A stretch of DNA of 64,000 nucleotides from Quercus robur (GCF_932294415.1 NC_065538.1:77761834-77825833), one strand, 5' to 3'. Counted from the first letter of the stretch, positions 23,531-39,325 are shown. The notes: a model not told the origin generated them from the sequence alone. Translations and numbers: made by a program.

Positions 23531-24276
23531 TGTGGTTTGGGGGGGGGGGGGGGGTGGGTAAGAACACAACTACCCCATGAATTTCGGGCCAAAGAGACAC
23601 TAACAAAGTAAGGACTTGGCCTAGATCCAAACATAGAAAAGCCCAAGTTCAAAGCAAAATAGACCATTTGGACTGGTTATAGCGATAATTCGAGGAACAA
23701 GTTTATTATGAGATGAATAGCCTAACTGAGAAGCAATCAACTGATTCACCTAGGATTTAGCTTTGGTTTCCATCCTCAAGGAATGTGAAGAAGTCGATGT
23801 GGAGCCCACCGTAATAGTCACCTTTACATTAATTGGTTATTCCTACCTAATGTCATCCTCATTAAATGTTGAATGATTGGCTTGAACAGTAGAGGCACCC
23901 CAAAAGTCTATCTTCATAATCAAGAAATGTTAGGGAGGTGTCTGATAGGACAAGTATCTCCCCAAATCTCGCTAAGAGATACACAACTGGAAAGGAGGAG
24001 ATGACCAACAAGAAAGGGGGATCCAAAAAATTAGAATCAGAGAACAAAAGAGAGAAAAAAGGGAGAGCAAAAATTTGTATTTGCCTTTGAATTACTCATT
24101 GTACCTTAGGAACTAGTTTTTTTCTCAATAACATTGTTTATTTTTGTCTTTCCTTGCCTTCGATCCCCTGTCCATTCTTCCCATTGGGGAGTTCTGCACC
24201 TATTTACTTAGAAATTAGTTGTGTTGATCAAGAGTCCATTCATAGTTTTTCATAATTAGTGTTTTTGACCCCCACA
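23531..24276. mobile_element. Probable solo LTR inserted in duplication copy 2
   Basis: Starts TGTGG and ends CCACA. Copy 1 of the duplication is continuous at this point, so this is an insertion. The flanks AAATT and GAATT differ at one of five positions, consistent with an aged target duplication. It has no coding capacity. Confidence 0.6.
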
Positions 24277-24736
24277 GAATTCATTTGAATTCAAACTTTC
24301 GGGCTTTAATTTAATTTAATTTTTTTTTATAAAGAAAATGAAACGATAATTACATTAGCAAGTCACAATACAGATACACAAAGTAGTTGTACAATAATTT
24401 CTAAGGCTTCTATCTCATGAATTGGTCGAGTTACTTAAATTACGAAATCTTTTTATTGGACCATGAGTTGTAATCAGTAACATTACCTGATAATCTTTTT
24501 ATTAAGAAAATCAAAGTTAGAATCCTCTTCCTCACTTATAAGAACAGTTCAATTATAAAAATAAAAAATAAAATAAAATAAAAAAGGAAAAATTATGACA
24601 AGATCAAACCATTTTAAGTAAATTATTCCAATAAATAAAGAAAGAAAGAAATCAAATCAAAATTTTGACAAAGAATTCGTGGATGTCACGTTTAGAAGAT
24701 TGTTCCCAAAAAAAAAAAAAAAAAAAGAGAAATCTA

Positions 24737-25062
24737 CATTTACAATATTTTCATAATAAATTTTTGGTGGCAGGGTATTACAGGCTATTACTATTGCCTA
24801 TTGGCAAGAAAGTAATTTCAAGGCTAAATTCAAATTAAAAACCTTTAACAACTTGCCACCTAAAATTTGTTGTAAAAGTATTGTGAAAATGTTATTAGAT
24901 CGATGTACAATATTTTCAGAATAAATCTTTGGTGGCAAGTTATTACAGGCTATTACCATTGGCAAGAAAGTAATTTCAAGGCTAGAATCTAGATTCAAAT
25001 TAAAAACCTTTAACAACTTGCCACCTAAGATTTGTTGTAAAAGTATTATGAAAATATTGTGG
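24737..25062. mobile_element. Two tandem fold-back MITEs
   Basis: Two similar units of about 160 bp (24737-24895 and 24906-25062). Each starts ACAATATTTTCA and ends with its near inverse, with a GGTGGCAAGTTATTACAGG / AACTTGCCACC pair inside. They are absent from the paralogous position near 18.1 kb. Confidence 0.6.
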
Positions 25063-25855
25063 ATTGATGTAGCACTTCTCGAAAAGAGAAACGCCTATGA
25101 TCATACCCAATCACATACTCAATCACAACTTATTTTGGTGTCATTTTGTAATTGGATTTCAACACTTACATACGTGACCCACACAAAAACTTGATTAAAA
25201 AAAATTAAATGCGCAAATCATAAGGTTCTACATATTGTGAATTTGAGTGTCCTAAACTTTCTCTACAATAAGACATTATTAACAGATGGCCTTTCTATAC
25301 TTACAGAAACTGGTGAAAAGTTCGCAGTCGCACTCTTCCCTCACTTTTTCAATTCAGTCCGTAGCCATCAGCGACTTTTTCTTTTCCATCCTCTATGTTC
25401 GTTGTCTCCATTTTCCTCTACAGTCATTATCTGAACGATTTTCTTCACCTTTAATCGTTTATTTATCAATATTTATTTATTTTGATAGATAAGTTTATTT
25501 ATTTTATTTATACATGTAGTATTATTTTACCCTGATGCCCCGGGACCTTGACCCCTCTAATGTAAGGACACAGAAATATTGAAGTTGCTTGATTAACTTT
25601 TTTTACTTCTTGCTTCACGTGTACGGCATAGTAATAGTATACCCTGCGTGAAATATTAGTGAAAAATTAATCTAATATAAGTATTTATCTTGGTCTTTTT
25701 CTTCTTCCTCTTCTTCTTATAAAAAAAAAAAAAAAAAAAAATCTTGGTCTTTAAAATTATCGTAATGTTTTAATATAGAGTAATCAAAAAAAAAAAAAAA
25801 AAAAAAAATCCCTTTTGACATGGAAAGATTGGTTGGCTAATTTAAGTAATACTTA

Positions 25856-25992
25856 GTCAGTTTAGATTGAGGAGGAAGGAGGAGTAGAGAGAGTAAAGTA
25901 GAGTTGGCTGGAAATTAGCCTAATTTTTGACAAACTCTACTTTACTCTCCCTTAATTACACCCCTCCCTTTCCCCTCAATCCAAACAGGCCA
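25856..25992. mobile_element. 137-bp Tourist-like MITE with TTA target duplication
   Basis: GTCAGTTTAGATTGAGG at the left is matched by the complement of CCTCAATCCAAACAGGCCA at the right, and TTA flanks both sides. In copy 1 (about 19.11 kb) the sequence ACTTAGGTACTC is uninterrupted, which is the empty site. Confidence 0.75.
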
Positions 25993-27620
25993 TTAGGTAC
26001 TCCCGAAGCACTATGAATGGTGTTCCCTCTACTCACATTCATAGTGGGATTCATAACTAAATTCCTGATGGGTTCTATTATGAATATGAGAGTAGGGGGT
26101 ATAATTTCACTATACTCCAAAGGTATATACAAATTTTCCCTATAGCAGACCCCTTGTCATACATACAATGATCATAACAAGTTATGCGCTTATGCTATAT
26201 ATAAATACATAACAGTTTTCAATTGAGTTATTAGGTTTTTATTAGAATTCACCTAAACTCACTAATTAATATCACTTTATCATCTAATATTAATCAGATG
26301 TCACCTCGACTATTATGAAATATTTTGTGAAAATTATTGTAAATGAAGAGTTAAGGAAGCAAAAAATTTGCATTTTCACCATTCATTTCCTACGAAAAAA
26401 TCACAAAAAATGTTTAAAATATACCAACTGAAATCTTAATTTTTTATGATGCAGTTGATAGTATACTTATCTTGCTTTAGAAATAAACATTTACAACATG
26501 AAAAACAATTGAAAGGATATCAGTGTTGTATTAGTCTAATGTTTCCTGTGCCAAATTTAGACTAATAAACATTTACTAGTATTCAACATGTTACCTATGT
26601 TATGCCATGAAATGCTGTCTATATTGAGTTTTGGTGCCATATTATTATGATTTTTTACTATTTTATTTTTTTATAAATACGATAAAACTTCAACTTATTC
26701 GTTGATAAAAGACTTTACTAGTTAAACTAATTGAACCAATATTACAGTATGTTACTTAATTTAATCTACAGTGCTAATTATGGAGTCAAAAAAATTTATT
26801 GTATAATTAAGTGAGAATCTCGAAACTTGCTAACTATTGCCCGTTTGGTTATCGCCTTTTGGGCAAAAAGCCACACAAACCATTTCAAAACATAATTGCA
26901 TTATCTTCATCGTGCTTTTTGGCCAAATAGCGTGATTTTTCAACATTTGCACATTGGACTATGTGAGCAACAATAACAAAACGCTATTTTTTAAAAGGGA
27001 AAAAATAGTATAAAAACTTTCCTAAAAATAGTTGATTCTTTCTCGAAAAAAAAAAAAAAATGATTGATTTAGGAATATGGTCTGGACTTTGAGTTAGAGG
27101 AGACGGCTCTGTTGCTGACTGTGTGCGGTGGTTCCAATATCTAGTTTGCTGTTGTTTAACCAATGAATTTTTTATTTTTTATTCGGAAGTCTTTGATGTG
27201 TGCATCTGCAGCTAGGTTAAGACAAAATTATTTTGTTTAAATTTTTTTTGAAGGGCCCATTTTTTAGCTTTGCTATTTGTAATTTTTGTTTTTGGACTAA
27301 TCTTTTTAGGCTTGTATATTTTGTTTTAGATTTTAGATTTATAGATTTTTTTATGACCTTTAAATGGAGGAAAAAGCTAGAGTTACAAATTTTTTTACAA
27401 TTTGCTGATACAGTGAATAACTATTGGTAAGTGAAAAAGTTATGTAAGTGGTGAGCTTAGATGCAAATCAATAAGAATTTGTATCTCAACCATTTGTAAA
27501 AATATTCTAGATAAGATTATGGTTATAGCATTATTTTTAAAAGAGTTAATGATATTTTTAAGGGAGTAAAGTATAATTTTATAGAACAAAACTACTAAAA
27601 TTAACACATATATACATATT

Positions 27621-28720
27621 CTAATATTTTTATAAAAAAAAAAAAATGGGGGGTGACCATTACTTCCCAAAGTCAATGTGGGTGGTGGTCCCTAATTTCA
27701 TTAACAAATGTTTTATGAGAACTCAAATCCTAAAATATATTATGGGAAAAAATTAAATGAGAAAAGTTAATAGATATTTTTATAAAATTTTTACAAAAAA
27801 AAAAAAAACCTAAATATCTTGACTTTTTTTTTTTTTTTTGATAAAGTTTAACTACAAAATTAGTGATAGTCTAAGACTACAATCTTATTTAATAAAATAA
27901 ATATTACTATATATTTTGAAAATCTAACGATTGAATTATACGTTTTTTATACTCTTAATACACATGTCAAATTTTATGTCGATCAACTATTATTCATTAT
28001 ATCATCTATAAGTTTATATTTTATAAATTATTTTAAACTACAAAAACTTGCAATTTAAACAATTTATTGATTACATAACTATTGATCTTTAATTTTCTAG
28101 AAATTTTGCAAGTATAGAGGATATAAGAAGAAGGTATAATTCAGTGGTGAATTTGTTAAAATTTACTTTCAATAAAAAGATATTAAGTAAAATTGTAGTC
28201 TTAAGTTATAACTATTTTGTAGCTTAACTTTGTCCTTTTTTTTTATAAAGATAATATCAAAATTTTACTAAAATAATAAATTTAAAAAGGGTCCGATTAA
28301 GACACATATTAACAAATTTATTTTTGAAAAATTTTTATCGAGAATTGAAAAAATTATCAAAACTTTTTCAATTACTAACAAATTTTTTTCCTAAAGAGTA
28401 TGGCTCACACGTTAGTAAAATCCATTAAAAAATGCTCGATATCCGGGACCAATGGTCCATTAGTCATCTACGATTACTCTTTTCAAAATTGTCGACGTCT
28501 GTTTTGGTCACACTGCTGTTTTCAACCCAGCAAATCATCGTAACAAGGACACAGCATTAAAGGGTTTTTTTGTCAGAATTGGTTGACGTGTTGACTTGCG
28601 TTTAGAGACGCCCTCATCCTAAGTACCTAATCCCATTCATACTCATCAAAACATGTACTAATACAGAAAAAAAAAAAAATCTCAGCATAATTTCCGAGAG
28701 GTAGAGATTAATTCAACAAA
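27621..28720. other. Upstream region of CRK-2
   Basis: AT-rich promoter region. From about 27722 it aligns with 51979-52854 upstream of CRK-3, with a longer AT-rich stretch here at 27840-28400 and a MITE present only in the CRK-3 copy. No other gene is seen. Confidence 0.6.
28583..28595 (+). promoter_or_regulatory. Paired W-box cores upstream of CRK-2
   Basis: Two TTGAC cores (28583-28587 and 28591-28595) read TTGACGTGTTGACTT, about 130 bp upstream of the ATG. The same pair is kept upstream of CRK-3. WRKY factors bind TTGAC(C/T), and CRKs are commonly induced by salicylic acid and pathogens, so this is a reasonable control site. Confidence 0.5.
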
Positions 28721-32533
<3,813 letters not shown>

Positions 32534-33239
32534 TTATATTTCTAACTTAAGTCTCTGTTTACCAAGTGATGAAGTCTTAAAAAATTGAGTTATGGTTGCA
32601 TATGACATTTGCTTATGGAATAGAAATTCAATATGTTTAGAGTGCCCAGTAGTTCAGTTCGAACCTCTATCCAAATCCGCTGTATGTTTGGTGTATATTA
32701 TAGTTTTGCTATGAAGATGAATAAATGGGATGGGCTTCAATTATTTAAGAATGTTTCAATTAAAGTCAATAGTTTCCAAAACTATTTCATTTTGAATCAG
32801 TTAAAAACCAACGAGGCTCTTGTAACCTGCAGTCCCATTCTGTTTGGCAAATAAAATAACATCAAATAAATGTAGTGAAATGAAATAAATACCAGAGATC
32901 AAATATGCTAGAAAATGTTAAATATCTCCAAATTCTAGAGTTCTGTTTCGTAGAGTATTTTAAACATAAGTTTTCAATTTTTAAACAATCTTATACATAT
33001 TTTTATATACTTTTTTTATCTACACGTATTTCAAAAAATACAAACAATATACACCCAAATTACACTTCAAACAGAACACGTAATAGTCATCAAGCTAATC
33101 AACTGCTACGGTTGTCCGAAAGTTTCAACAACTAGTGCTTTTTAATACCACCAAAAGTTACAGTCGTTATCTCTCTCTTTCTTTCTTTTGTTTTTTTAAT
33201 ATATTTTTCTTAACATGTTCTCACAGAATAGTCAAAACC
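32534..33239. other. 3' flank of CRK-2 and 5' flank of the next CRK copy
   Basis: Closely matches 56501-57060 downstream of CRK-3. It holds the 3' UTR with AATAAA-like signals. No separate gene is seen. Confidence 0.5.
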
Positions 33240-33476
33240 GTCATGTTCTGATGCAATTGCACTGTTCAATGAACAGTAGCCACAAAGTTTGACTTTTCTC
33301 ACTTTTTCAGCCAATCAGTGCACATCGTGTACTGTTCACAGACTCACAAATTTCACTTTTCAACAACTTTTTCATTAAAAATGGGTTTCACGGTACAATT
33401 CACACATTTAAAAATTATTTTACTACAGTGTTTTTCAGTTTTCAGTTTTCAGCTGTATCCAAATGGACCCTTAGTG
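33240..33476. mobile_element. MITE copy (family also at 40.9 kb and 52.2 kb)
   Basis: Shares with the other two copies TTTTTCATTAAAAATGG, CACATTTAAAAATTATTT, repeated TTTTCAGTTTTCAG, and the end ATCCAAATGGACCC. The CRK-5 upstream region has different AT-rich sequence at this place. The exact left end is uncertain. Confidence 0.6.
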
Positions 33477-33595
33477 ATTTAAGAGACGTGACATATACTT
33501 ATCTTTTTCATTTGTTAAAAAGAAAAAAGAAAAAAAAAAAATCTTACTACCTTATCCCCTGTCTCTCTCTCTCTTTTATCCTAAAACATTAGTTG

Positions 33596-33598
<3 letters not shown>

Positions 33599-33639
<41 letters not shown>
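33599..33639. repeat. (CT)n microsatellite in the pseudogene leader
   Basis: 41 bp of CT just upstream of the pseudogene start. The same leader of CRK-5 (about 57437) has only a few CT units, so the tract expanded in this copy. Confidence 0.9.
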
Positions 33640-33642
<3 letters not shown>

Positions 33643-33898
33643 TATATCTAAAAGACTAGTGAAGCTAAGGGTTGTGTGCAAAAATGGTCGACTTTGAAAT
33701 CCCCATATCACTTAAGCTTGTGTCTCTCTATCTCTTATTAAGCTTGCTTAACCATACCACTGAGTCAGCACCTACATACACCTCTCACTCCTTCTCCAAT
33801 TCAAGCTTTTTCACACCCAACAACACCTACCAAGACAATCTCAACCTCCTCCTCTCTGCTTTATCCTCCCAACTCCATAAACCAAGATGGTTTCTAAT

Positions 33899-34746
33899 TG
33901 TTTGTTTAGACCCCTTAAAAAAAGATTAGTTTAACCTAATGAATTAGCCAAGTAATTACTTAGGTTAATTATGAGATCTAGGTTAAACATATACAAATAT
34001 ATTACTTGGTGCAGAAAAGTAAAGAAGATAGTAATATGATGACCTAGGAAAACCAATGAAACAAACCGTTCCAAGGTAAAAACCTAGAGAGAATTTAGCC
34101 TAACTATCCTCAAGTTAAACAAATCCACTATGATAGAATGGAAAATTACAATAGATTTAAACCCTAAATCTAAAGTTACCTCAAGTAGAATTTACTAACA
34201 TAATCACATGCAACTCCGACTCCATGGACTCTTCTATCTTGGATTTGTTGAACACAAACTCCCCATTTGTGATCTTGAGATCCCACTCAAAGGTTTCATA
34301 TCACCATCAGTAGTAAATCTTTATGCAGCAACTTGTTTCCACCAGTTCTTGATTGTAGATCTCATTCTAGTAGATGCTTGTTGAGTTAAAAGGTACAGAA
34401 ACCTCTCAAATCTCATAGGAGTAACTCACAAGTCTTCCAAGAGCTTCTAAAATGTAATTAGGATTTTCCTTTTACACCTTGTAGGGTTGGACTGAAACCT
34501 TAAACAATTTTGCAGGTTTGGATTTGGTTTAAATTCTACAAAATTAACTTATCTATGATTTTCGATCGATTGAGTCTAATTTTCTTGAACTCTCCTTTTT
34601 GCAGCTTGAATGTTTTTGAATCTTGACTTGTACAATCTTGAGCAATGTCTAACACTTAATCTAGACATTTTTTTTTCTTCTCAGTTTGCCAACATACACA
34701 AAATAAAAATCTAAACATTTAATCCTAAATATTTAGAACCTAAAAA
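33899..34746 (-). mobile_element. Copia-like LTR inside the CRK pseudogene exon 1
   Basis: Starts TGTTTGTTTAGACCCC and aligns over most of its length with the LTR at 49325-50149 and the unit at 5464-6469. A purine tract on the minus strand (complement of TATCCCCCTTTGG, about 34747-34760) abuts it, as expected for a polypurine tract beside a 3' LTR. The sequence to about 35100 looks like the adjoining internal 3' part of the element. No second LTR was found nearby, so the insertion is incomplete. Confidence 0.65.
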
Positions 34747-34760
34747 TATCCCCCTTTGGC

Positions 34761-35643
34761 AATTCGTGACAAAACACACATAAACATGAATTGCTTAACT
34801 CAAGAACTAACCCAATTACAAAGTATTGCCCTAATACAATTCTATCACAATCTACTATCTATTTGTTGCTAAAATAGGCAGCAGTTGATGAAAGAATTAA
34901 CCTGTAAATTCTTGAAATACTCAAAACAAAACATAAATGCATGTGTGAAAAATACAGTGTAAATCAAAAACTAAAAAACTGAACTTGAATTCACAAAACA
35001 TAATTAAGAGAAAGATATCAACTATGATAGATTTGACTGAGAGGAACAATCAAAATTAAAGCTTAGGAACTCCTTTTGAGGTATCAAGCTTCAACCCTTT
35101 CTTTTTTATTTTTCTGTTTTTTTTTTTTTTTTTTTTTTCTGTTTTAATCATGTTTCTTTGCTTAGTTTAGGTTTATGCATGTTTTCTTAGGTTAGTTTCA
35201 TAGTTCTTTTACATTCTGAGCATGTTTGGTAGTTAGAATTTGGTTTTTTGTTTGTCCTCTATTTTCTGTTTCACGTTTCTAGGTTAGGGTTGTTGAACAA
35301 GTCCAGGCACACATGCAATGAGCATGCATACGCAGGTGCTTGCCTAGAGACCCTAATTCAGATTTCTTATGTTGTTTGGTTTGTTTGTTTCACATGTTTT
35401 GTTTCTTTTTTAAATCCTTTGCTTATGTTCATACGTATCTGAGTCTCTGTCTTATATGCTTGTTTGTCTTCAACTTGCTTAGATTAGGGTTTTATGTTTG
35501 TTTCTTACTTTGATGACATGACCATGCATTCACATGCCCATTCATGATGCCATAAGTGCTGAGGTGCTGCAAGGTAAGTAAGGTAAGTCATATCTTGACA
35601 TGAACATGCATATTTTGTGATGAACATGTTTGTGTGGTGTTGA
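34761..35643. other. Retroelement internal remnant and unclassified AT-rich sequence
   Basis: To about 35100 this is probably internal sequence of the preceding Copia element. After a poly-T tract (about 35114-35138) comes unclassified T-rich sequence without a recognisable coding domain. Confidence 0.4.
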
Positions 35644-36150
35644 ACCTAAAGGTTTTCATGATTTCATGATGATATGCTTGTTGCCATGCCTGGGTGGCTA
35701 CTTTGTTTGATATATGATAGGGTTTCACATGTTGGGGTTCTTAGATGTGTTTGGGTTTGGCTCTCTTTTGCTTTAAGTTAGATAAGTGTTGTTTTGGGAT
35801 AAAGATGCCATGATTGTATGTTAGATACATGTTAGTGTGTGTGTGAGTTTAGAATGCAAATGTTGAATTAGTTTTTAATAGGGTTAAGACATAAGACATA
35901 AGACATAACAATGGGAGGCCAACCATAGGGTTGGGCGATCTTGGGTGCCTAACACCTTCCCAAGAGCGTACCTAAACTCTGAACCCATACTCTAGTAGTA
36001 AGATCCAAGGTCCTTCATTGAGAGGATGCTATATATATGGTTCCTAGACCATTGCAAAAACTAGGTGGCGACTCCAAAGACCCTTGTGTCCACATACGTT
36101 AGTACTAAGAGCATACAGAAATACACATCTATCAATAGGAATAGTATGCA
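35644..36150. repeat. About 507-bp tandem repeat, unit 1
   Basis: Repeated almost exactly at 36164-36663. The unit runs from ACCTAAAGGTTTTCATG to GGAATAGTATGCA. It includes GGTGCCTAACACCTTCCC and CTAGGTGGCGACTCC, phrases I associate with Gypsy-type LTR ends and their primer-binding region. That class assignment is uncertain. Confidence 0.85.
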
Positions 36151-36163
36151 ATAGGAATAGAAT

Positions 36164-36663
36164 ACCTAAAGGTTTTCATGATTTCATGATGATATGCTTG
36201 TTGCCATGCCTGGGTGGCTACTTTGTTTGATATATAATAGGGTTTCACATGTTGGGGTTCTTAGATGTGTTTGGGTTTGGCTCTCTTTTGCTTTAAGTTA
36301 GATAAGTGTTGTTTTGGGATAAAGATGCCATGATTGTATGTTAGATACATGTTAGTGTGTGTGTGAGTTTAGAATGCAAATGTTGAATTAGTTTTTAATA
36401 GAGTTAAGACATAAGACATAACGATGGGAGGCCAACCATAGGGTTGGGCGATCTTGGGTGCCTAACACCTTCCCAAGAGCGTATCTAAACTCCGAACCCA
36501 TACTCTAGTAGTAAGATCCAAGGTCCTTCATTGAGAGGACGCTATATATATGGTTCCTAGACCATTGCAAAAACTAGGTGGCGACTCCAAAGACCCTTGT
36601 GTCCACATACGTTAGTACTAAGAGCATACAGAAATACACATCTATCAATAGGAATAGTATGCA
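36164..36663. repeat. About 500-bp tandem repeat, unit 2
   Basis: Second unit, differing from 35644-36150 by few substitutions and a shortened ACATAAG repeat. The 13-bp gap between units repeats the end of unit 1, which points to a recent slip or unequal exchange. Confidence 0.85.
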
Positions 36664-37015
36664 CATGAGAGATAGGAAATAGATTGTGACATGCTATCCT
36701 AAACAACAGGTAGTTGTACTCTATCAACTTATAAGAGTTAAGTCTTTGTTCAGTTCCCCAAGTGACAAATCTTCCGCAAAGAAGTGTCATGACATCATCA
36801 ATAAGAGGAGACTCAGAATATGGATAAGTAGGTCTATAGACAAGAGGCACACCAAGAACTTCAGATACTATTTGCTTAGTAATCTTAAACTCTTCACCTC
36901 GAATCCAAGCAATCAAAATGTAACCATCGGATGAATCAGACTGAATAGAGAGATTCGAGTAGAATTCTCTAATCAAAGCAACAGGAGGGGGTATAAGATC
37001 ATGATGGAGAGGCAA
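36557..37015 (-). pseudogene. Fragment of a plant transposon-associated protein
   Basis: The minus-strand frame of about 152 codons contains REFYSNL, IRGEEFKIT and CHNLFPISH. This arrangement resembles the 'putative plant transposon protein' domain found in many plant retroelement-derived ORFs. It overlaps the second tandem-repeat unit at its C-terminal end and is truncated near 37020 by the junction with the CRK kinase remnant. I infer a transposon relic, not a host gene. The domain assignment is from memory of the family. Confidence 0.5.
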
Positions 37016-37948
37016 CCAACCTCTAGACTCTAGATTCCTACAAATAGAAGGATCTAACTCATCTAGAAGGATTTTTGTAGTGGATCAAGCTCAAGGAAAT
37101 ACAAGTAGAATTGTTGGAAAAATCAACATAATCACTTATTGTCTTATATTGCACCTGAGAATTACCGAAAAGGATAATACATGTACATTTTAAGGTGATT
37201 GGTAGCTTGAATTTTTTTATTTTTATTTTTTTTACAAATATACTACCATAATTGGTTTCTAAAATGTTACTTGTTGATTTTGTTGTATTAATGGTATTTG
37301 TTCGTAGTGGTTATATGTTTCTAGAGAATGCAATGCAAGGACGATTCTCAGTAAAGTCCGATGTGTTTAGTTTTGGTGTCCTAATTCTAGAGATTATAAG
37401 TGGCAAGAAGGACAATTGTTTATACCGATCAGAACGTGATGAGGACCTCTTAAGCTATGTGAGTGTGGATAAAATTATTTCAAATTTGATTGAACTTTAT
37501 GAATGCTAATACAGTCAGTTCCAAATGCTGAAGAGAAATTAATTGGGTTATTTCTAGAGAGGGTCCTGAAGAAGGGAAAAAAAGTACTGATTTTTAATAT
37601 TATCTTTGCAGGCATGGAAACAATGGAAGAATGGGACACCTTGGAATTGTTGGATCCAACTATTAGAGGTTCTTTTTCAAGAAATGAAGTCATTAGATGT
37701 ATCCATATTGGCTTATTGTGTGTTCAAGAAAACCCAACCAATCGAGTCGACCTACAATGGCAACAGTAGTTCTCATGCTTGATAGTTACTCTGTTAGCCT
37801 GTAGTAACCTCAGCAGCCAGCATCTTTGCTTTGAAGTAGAGCAAATTGGAACAAGCCAACAAAGGAGCCGCAAGGTGATAGTTTTTCAAGCCAGACAGTG
37901 CCATGGTCTGTGGATGGCGCACCGATCACTGAACTATACCCTCGATAG

Positions 37949-38481
37949 CGGGAGGAAGCAAGGTGTTATCCAACTTAAATTAATTTTTTGTTTCCAAGTG
38001 AAGAAACTTGAACTCATGCTGCATATGGCGTTGGAATCTCCTCTATTAAAGTTTTGCCTCCCTTTGCGGCCAAAATCTCATTTATATATAAAAAAATAAA
38101 TGTAAGTACTCATTGTGAATGCTAATTGGGCTATTTCATGAGCAAATACAAAGCCAAGGGTAGAGGACTGGCGGCTGCCAGGGTTGGGTTGGGTGGGTGG
38201 ATAGAAAAGGAAAAAAGAAAAAAAAAAAAGATTTGCATTATTTGTATAAATATTTTGTAGAAAAAATGATAGTGACTTAAAAGTATTGTTTGTGACACCT
38301 TATATTGAAAATTTTATAATCTTTGTATTATTATATCTCTAGAGGAATTCTATTTATTAATCTGATCTCTGAGAAATTTGACACAAGAAAAAAGACAAGC
38401 ATTTTAAGGCATAAGGGCCTATACTCACTTTCATTTAGTTAAGGGGTGTACATAGGTCGGTCCGGGCTAGATTTATGCTCA
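37949..38481. other. Intergenic sequence downstream of the CRK pseudogene
   Basis: No gene seen. At about 38443-38481, GGGGTGTACATAGGTCGGTCC resembles the ends of the hAT family at 43939, so this may be the left end of a decayed hAT relative. Confidence 0.4.
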
Positions 38482-38486
38482 GCATG

Positions 38487-39320
38487 TGTTAGGTTCTAAG
38501 ACTTTAGAAACTAATGTATTAGAACTTCAATATGTATTATGTTGGCAAACCATGATCAAAACATAGAATCTAGGTTTAAACTTGCTCAAAGTGTGATTTA
38601 ATGTAAAATTGGAATCGAGTGATTGCAGGATTTATTGGACAAAATCTACAAGGCTCGATCGATCAAAATTTCAATTCAGAAATTCCAATTCAGCCCAAGC
38701 CCATATGACGTGTAGGGTTAAGTGCTTTACTTCAAGTATAAAAGGAAAAACCCTAGCTATGTTTTAGAAGTCTTTTGGAGAGTTGTGTGTTGAATCTTCT
38801 GTGAGATCTAGAGATGTTTACCTTCATACACACGCATAGAGTTGTCAAGATCAAGATTTGCATCAACAACTTGATGATCTCTTCAGTTGCTGCACAAAGA
38901 ACTTTAAAGAAGATCTGAAACCTTTGAATTGAGTCTCAAAGTCACAAGTAGGAGAACTTGTGGTTGTTGTAGATCAAAGAAAGAAGTAGTCCGTGGACTC
39001 GGAGCTGTCACGTGGTCGTGGTAGTAAGTTTTCTACTCGAGGTAACAATAGGATGTTAGTGGTTTAAGTTCTATTGTAAAACATCAATTCTTTCATATTG
39101 GATCTATTTTTATCTTGAGGATAGTTAGGTTAAATCCTCCTCAAGTTTTTTATCGTTTAGGTTTTCTTGGGTCATCATATTGTGGTATACTTTATATTTC
39201 CGCTTTTATTTGCATAATATGATATTATTGTGTTAACCTAGAACTAAATAATTTATCTAATAATCACTTGGCTAAATAACTAGGTTAAACAACTTGTGTT
39301 TAGGAGTCTAAAAATGTACA
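38487..39320 (+). mobile_element. Solo LTR with 5-bp target duplication
   Basis: Starts TGTTAGGTTCTAAG and ends TCTAAAAATGTACA, flanked by GCATG on both sides (38482-38486 and 39321-39325). It has a TATA-like segment (TATAAAAGG near 38736). It is related in reverse orientation to the LTR at 49325-50149. Intact TG...CA ends with a perfect duplication and no internal region define a solo LTR formed by LTR-LTR recombination. Confidence 0.85.
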
Positions 39321-39325
39321 GCATG

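Larger units (their letters stand above)
23378..27620. repeat. Non-coding direct duplication, copy 2
   Basis: Collinear with 17309-20180 but longer, because it received a solo LTR, two adjacent fold-back MITEs and a Tourist-like MITE. Each of these can be read against the empty site in copy 1. The far end (about 27520-27610) matches 20090-20165. No gene is recognisable. Confidence 0.7.
33684..37948 (+). pseudogene. CRK pseudogene split by retroelement insertion
   Basis: The 5' piece (33684 to about 33894) matches the start of CRK-5 exon 1: ATG, signal peptide and the first part of DUF26. It has a one-base C insertion near 33870 that shifts the frame and a Cys-to-Phe change in the first DUF26. 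At about 33895 the match stops at an LTR. Kinase remnants resume at about 37066: the exon 5 tail, exon 6 (37308-37458) and exon 7 (37612-37948). In exon 6 the SPEY motif reads FLEN. Exon 7 has a missing base before TTGGAATTG, a second indel and an early stop. It cannot make a receptor. It is the sister of the CRK-5 ectodomain lineage. Confidence 0.85.
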
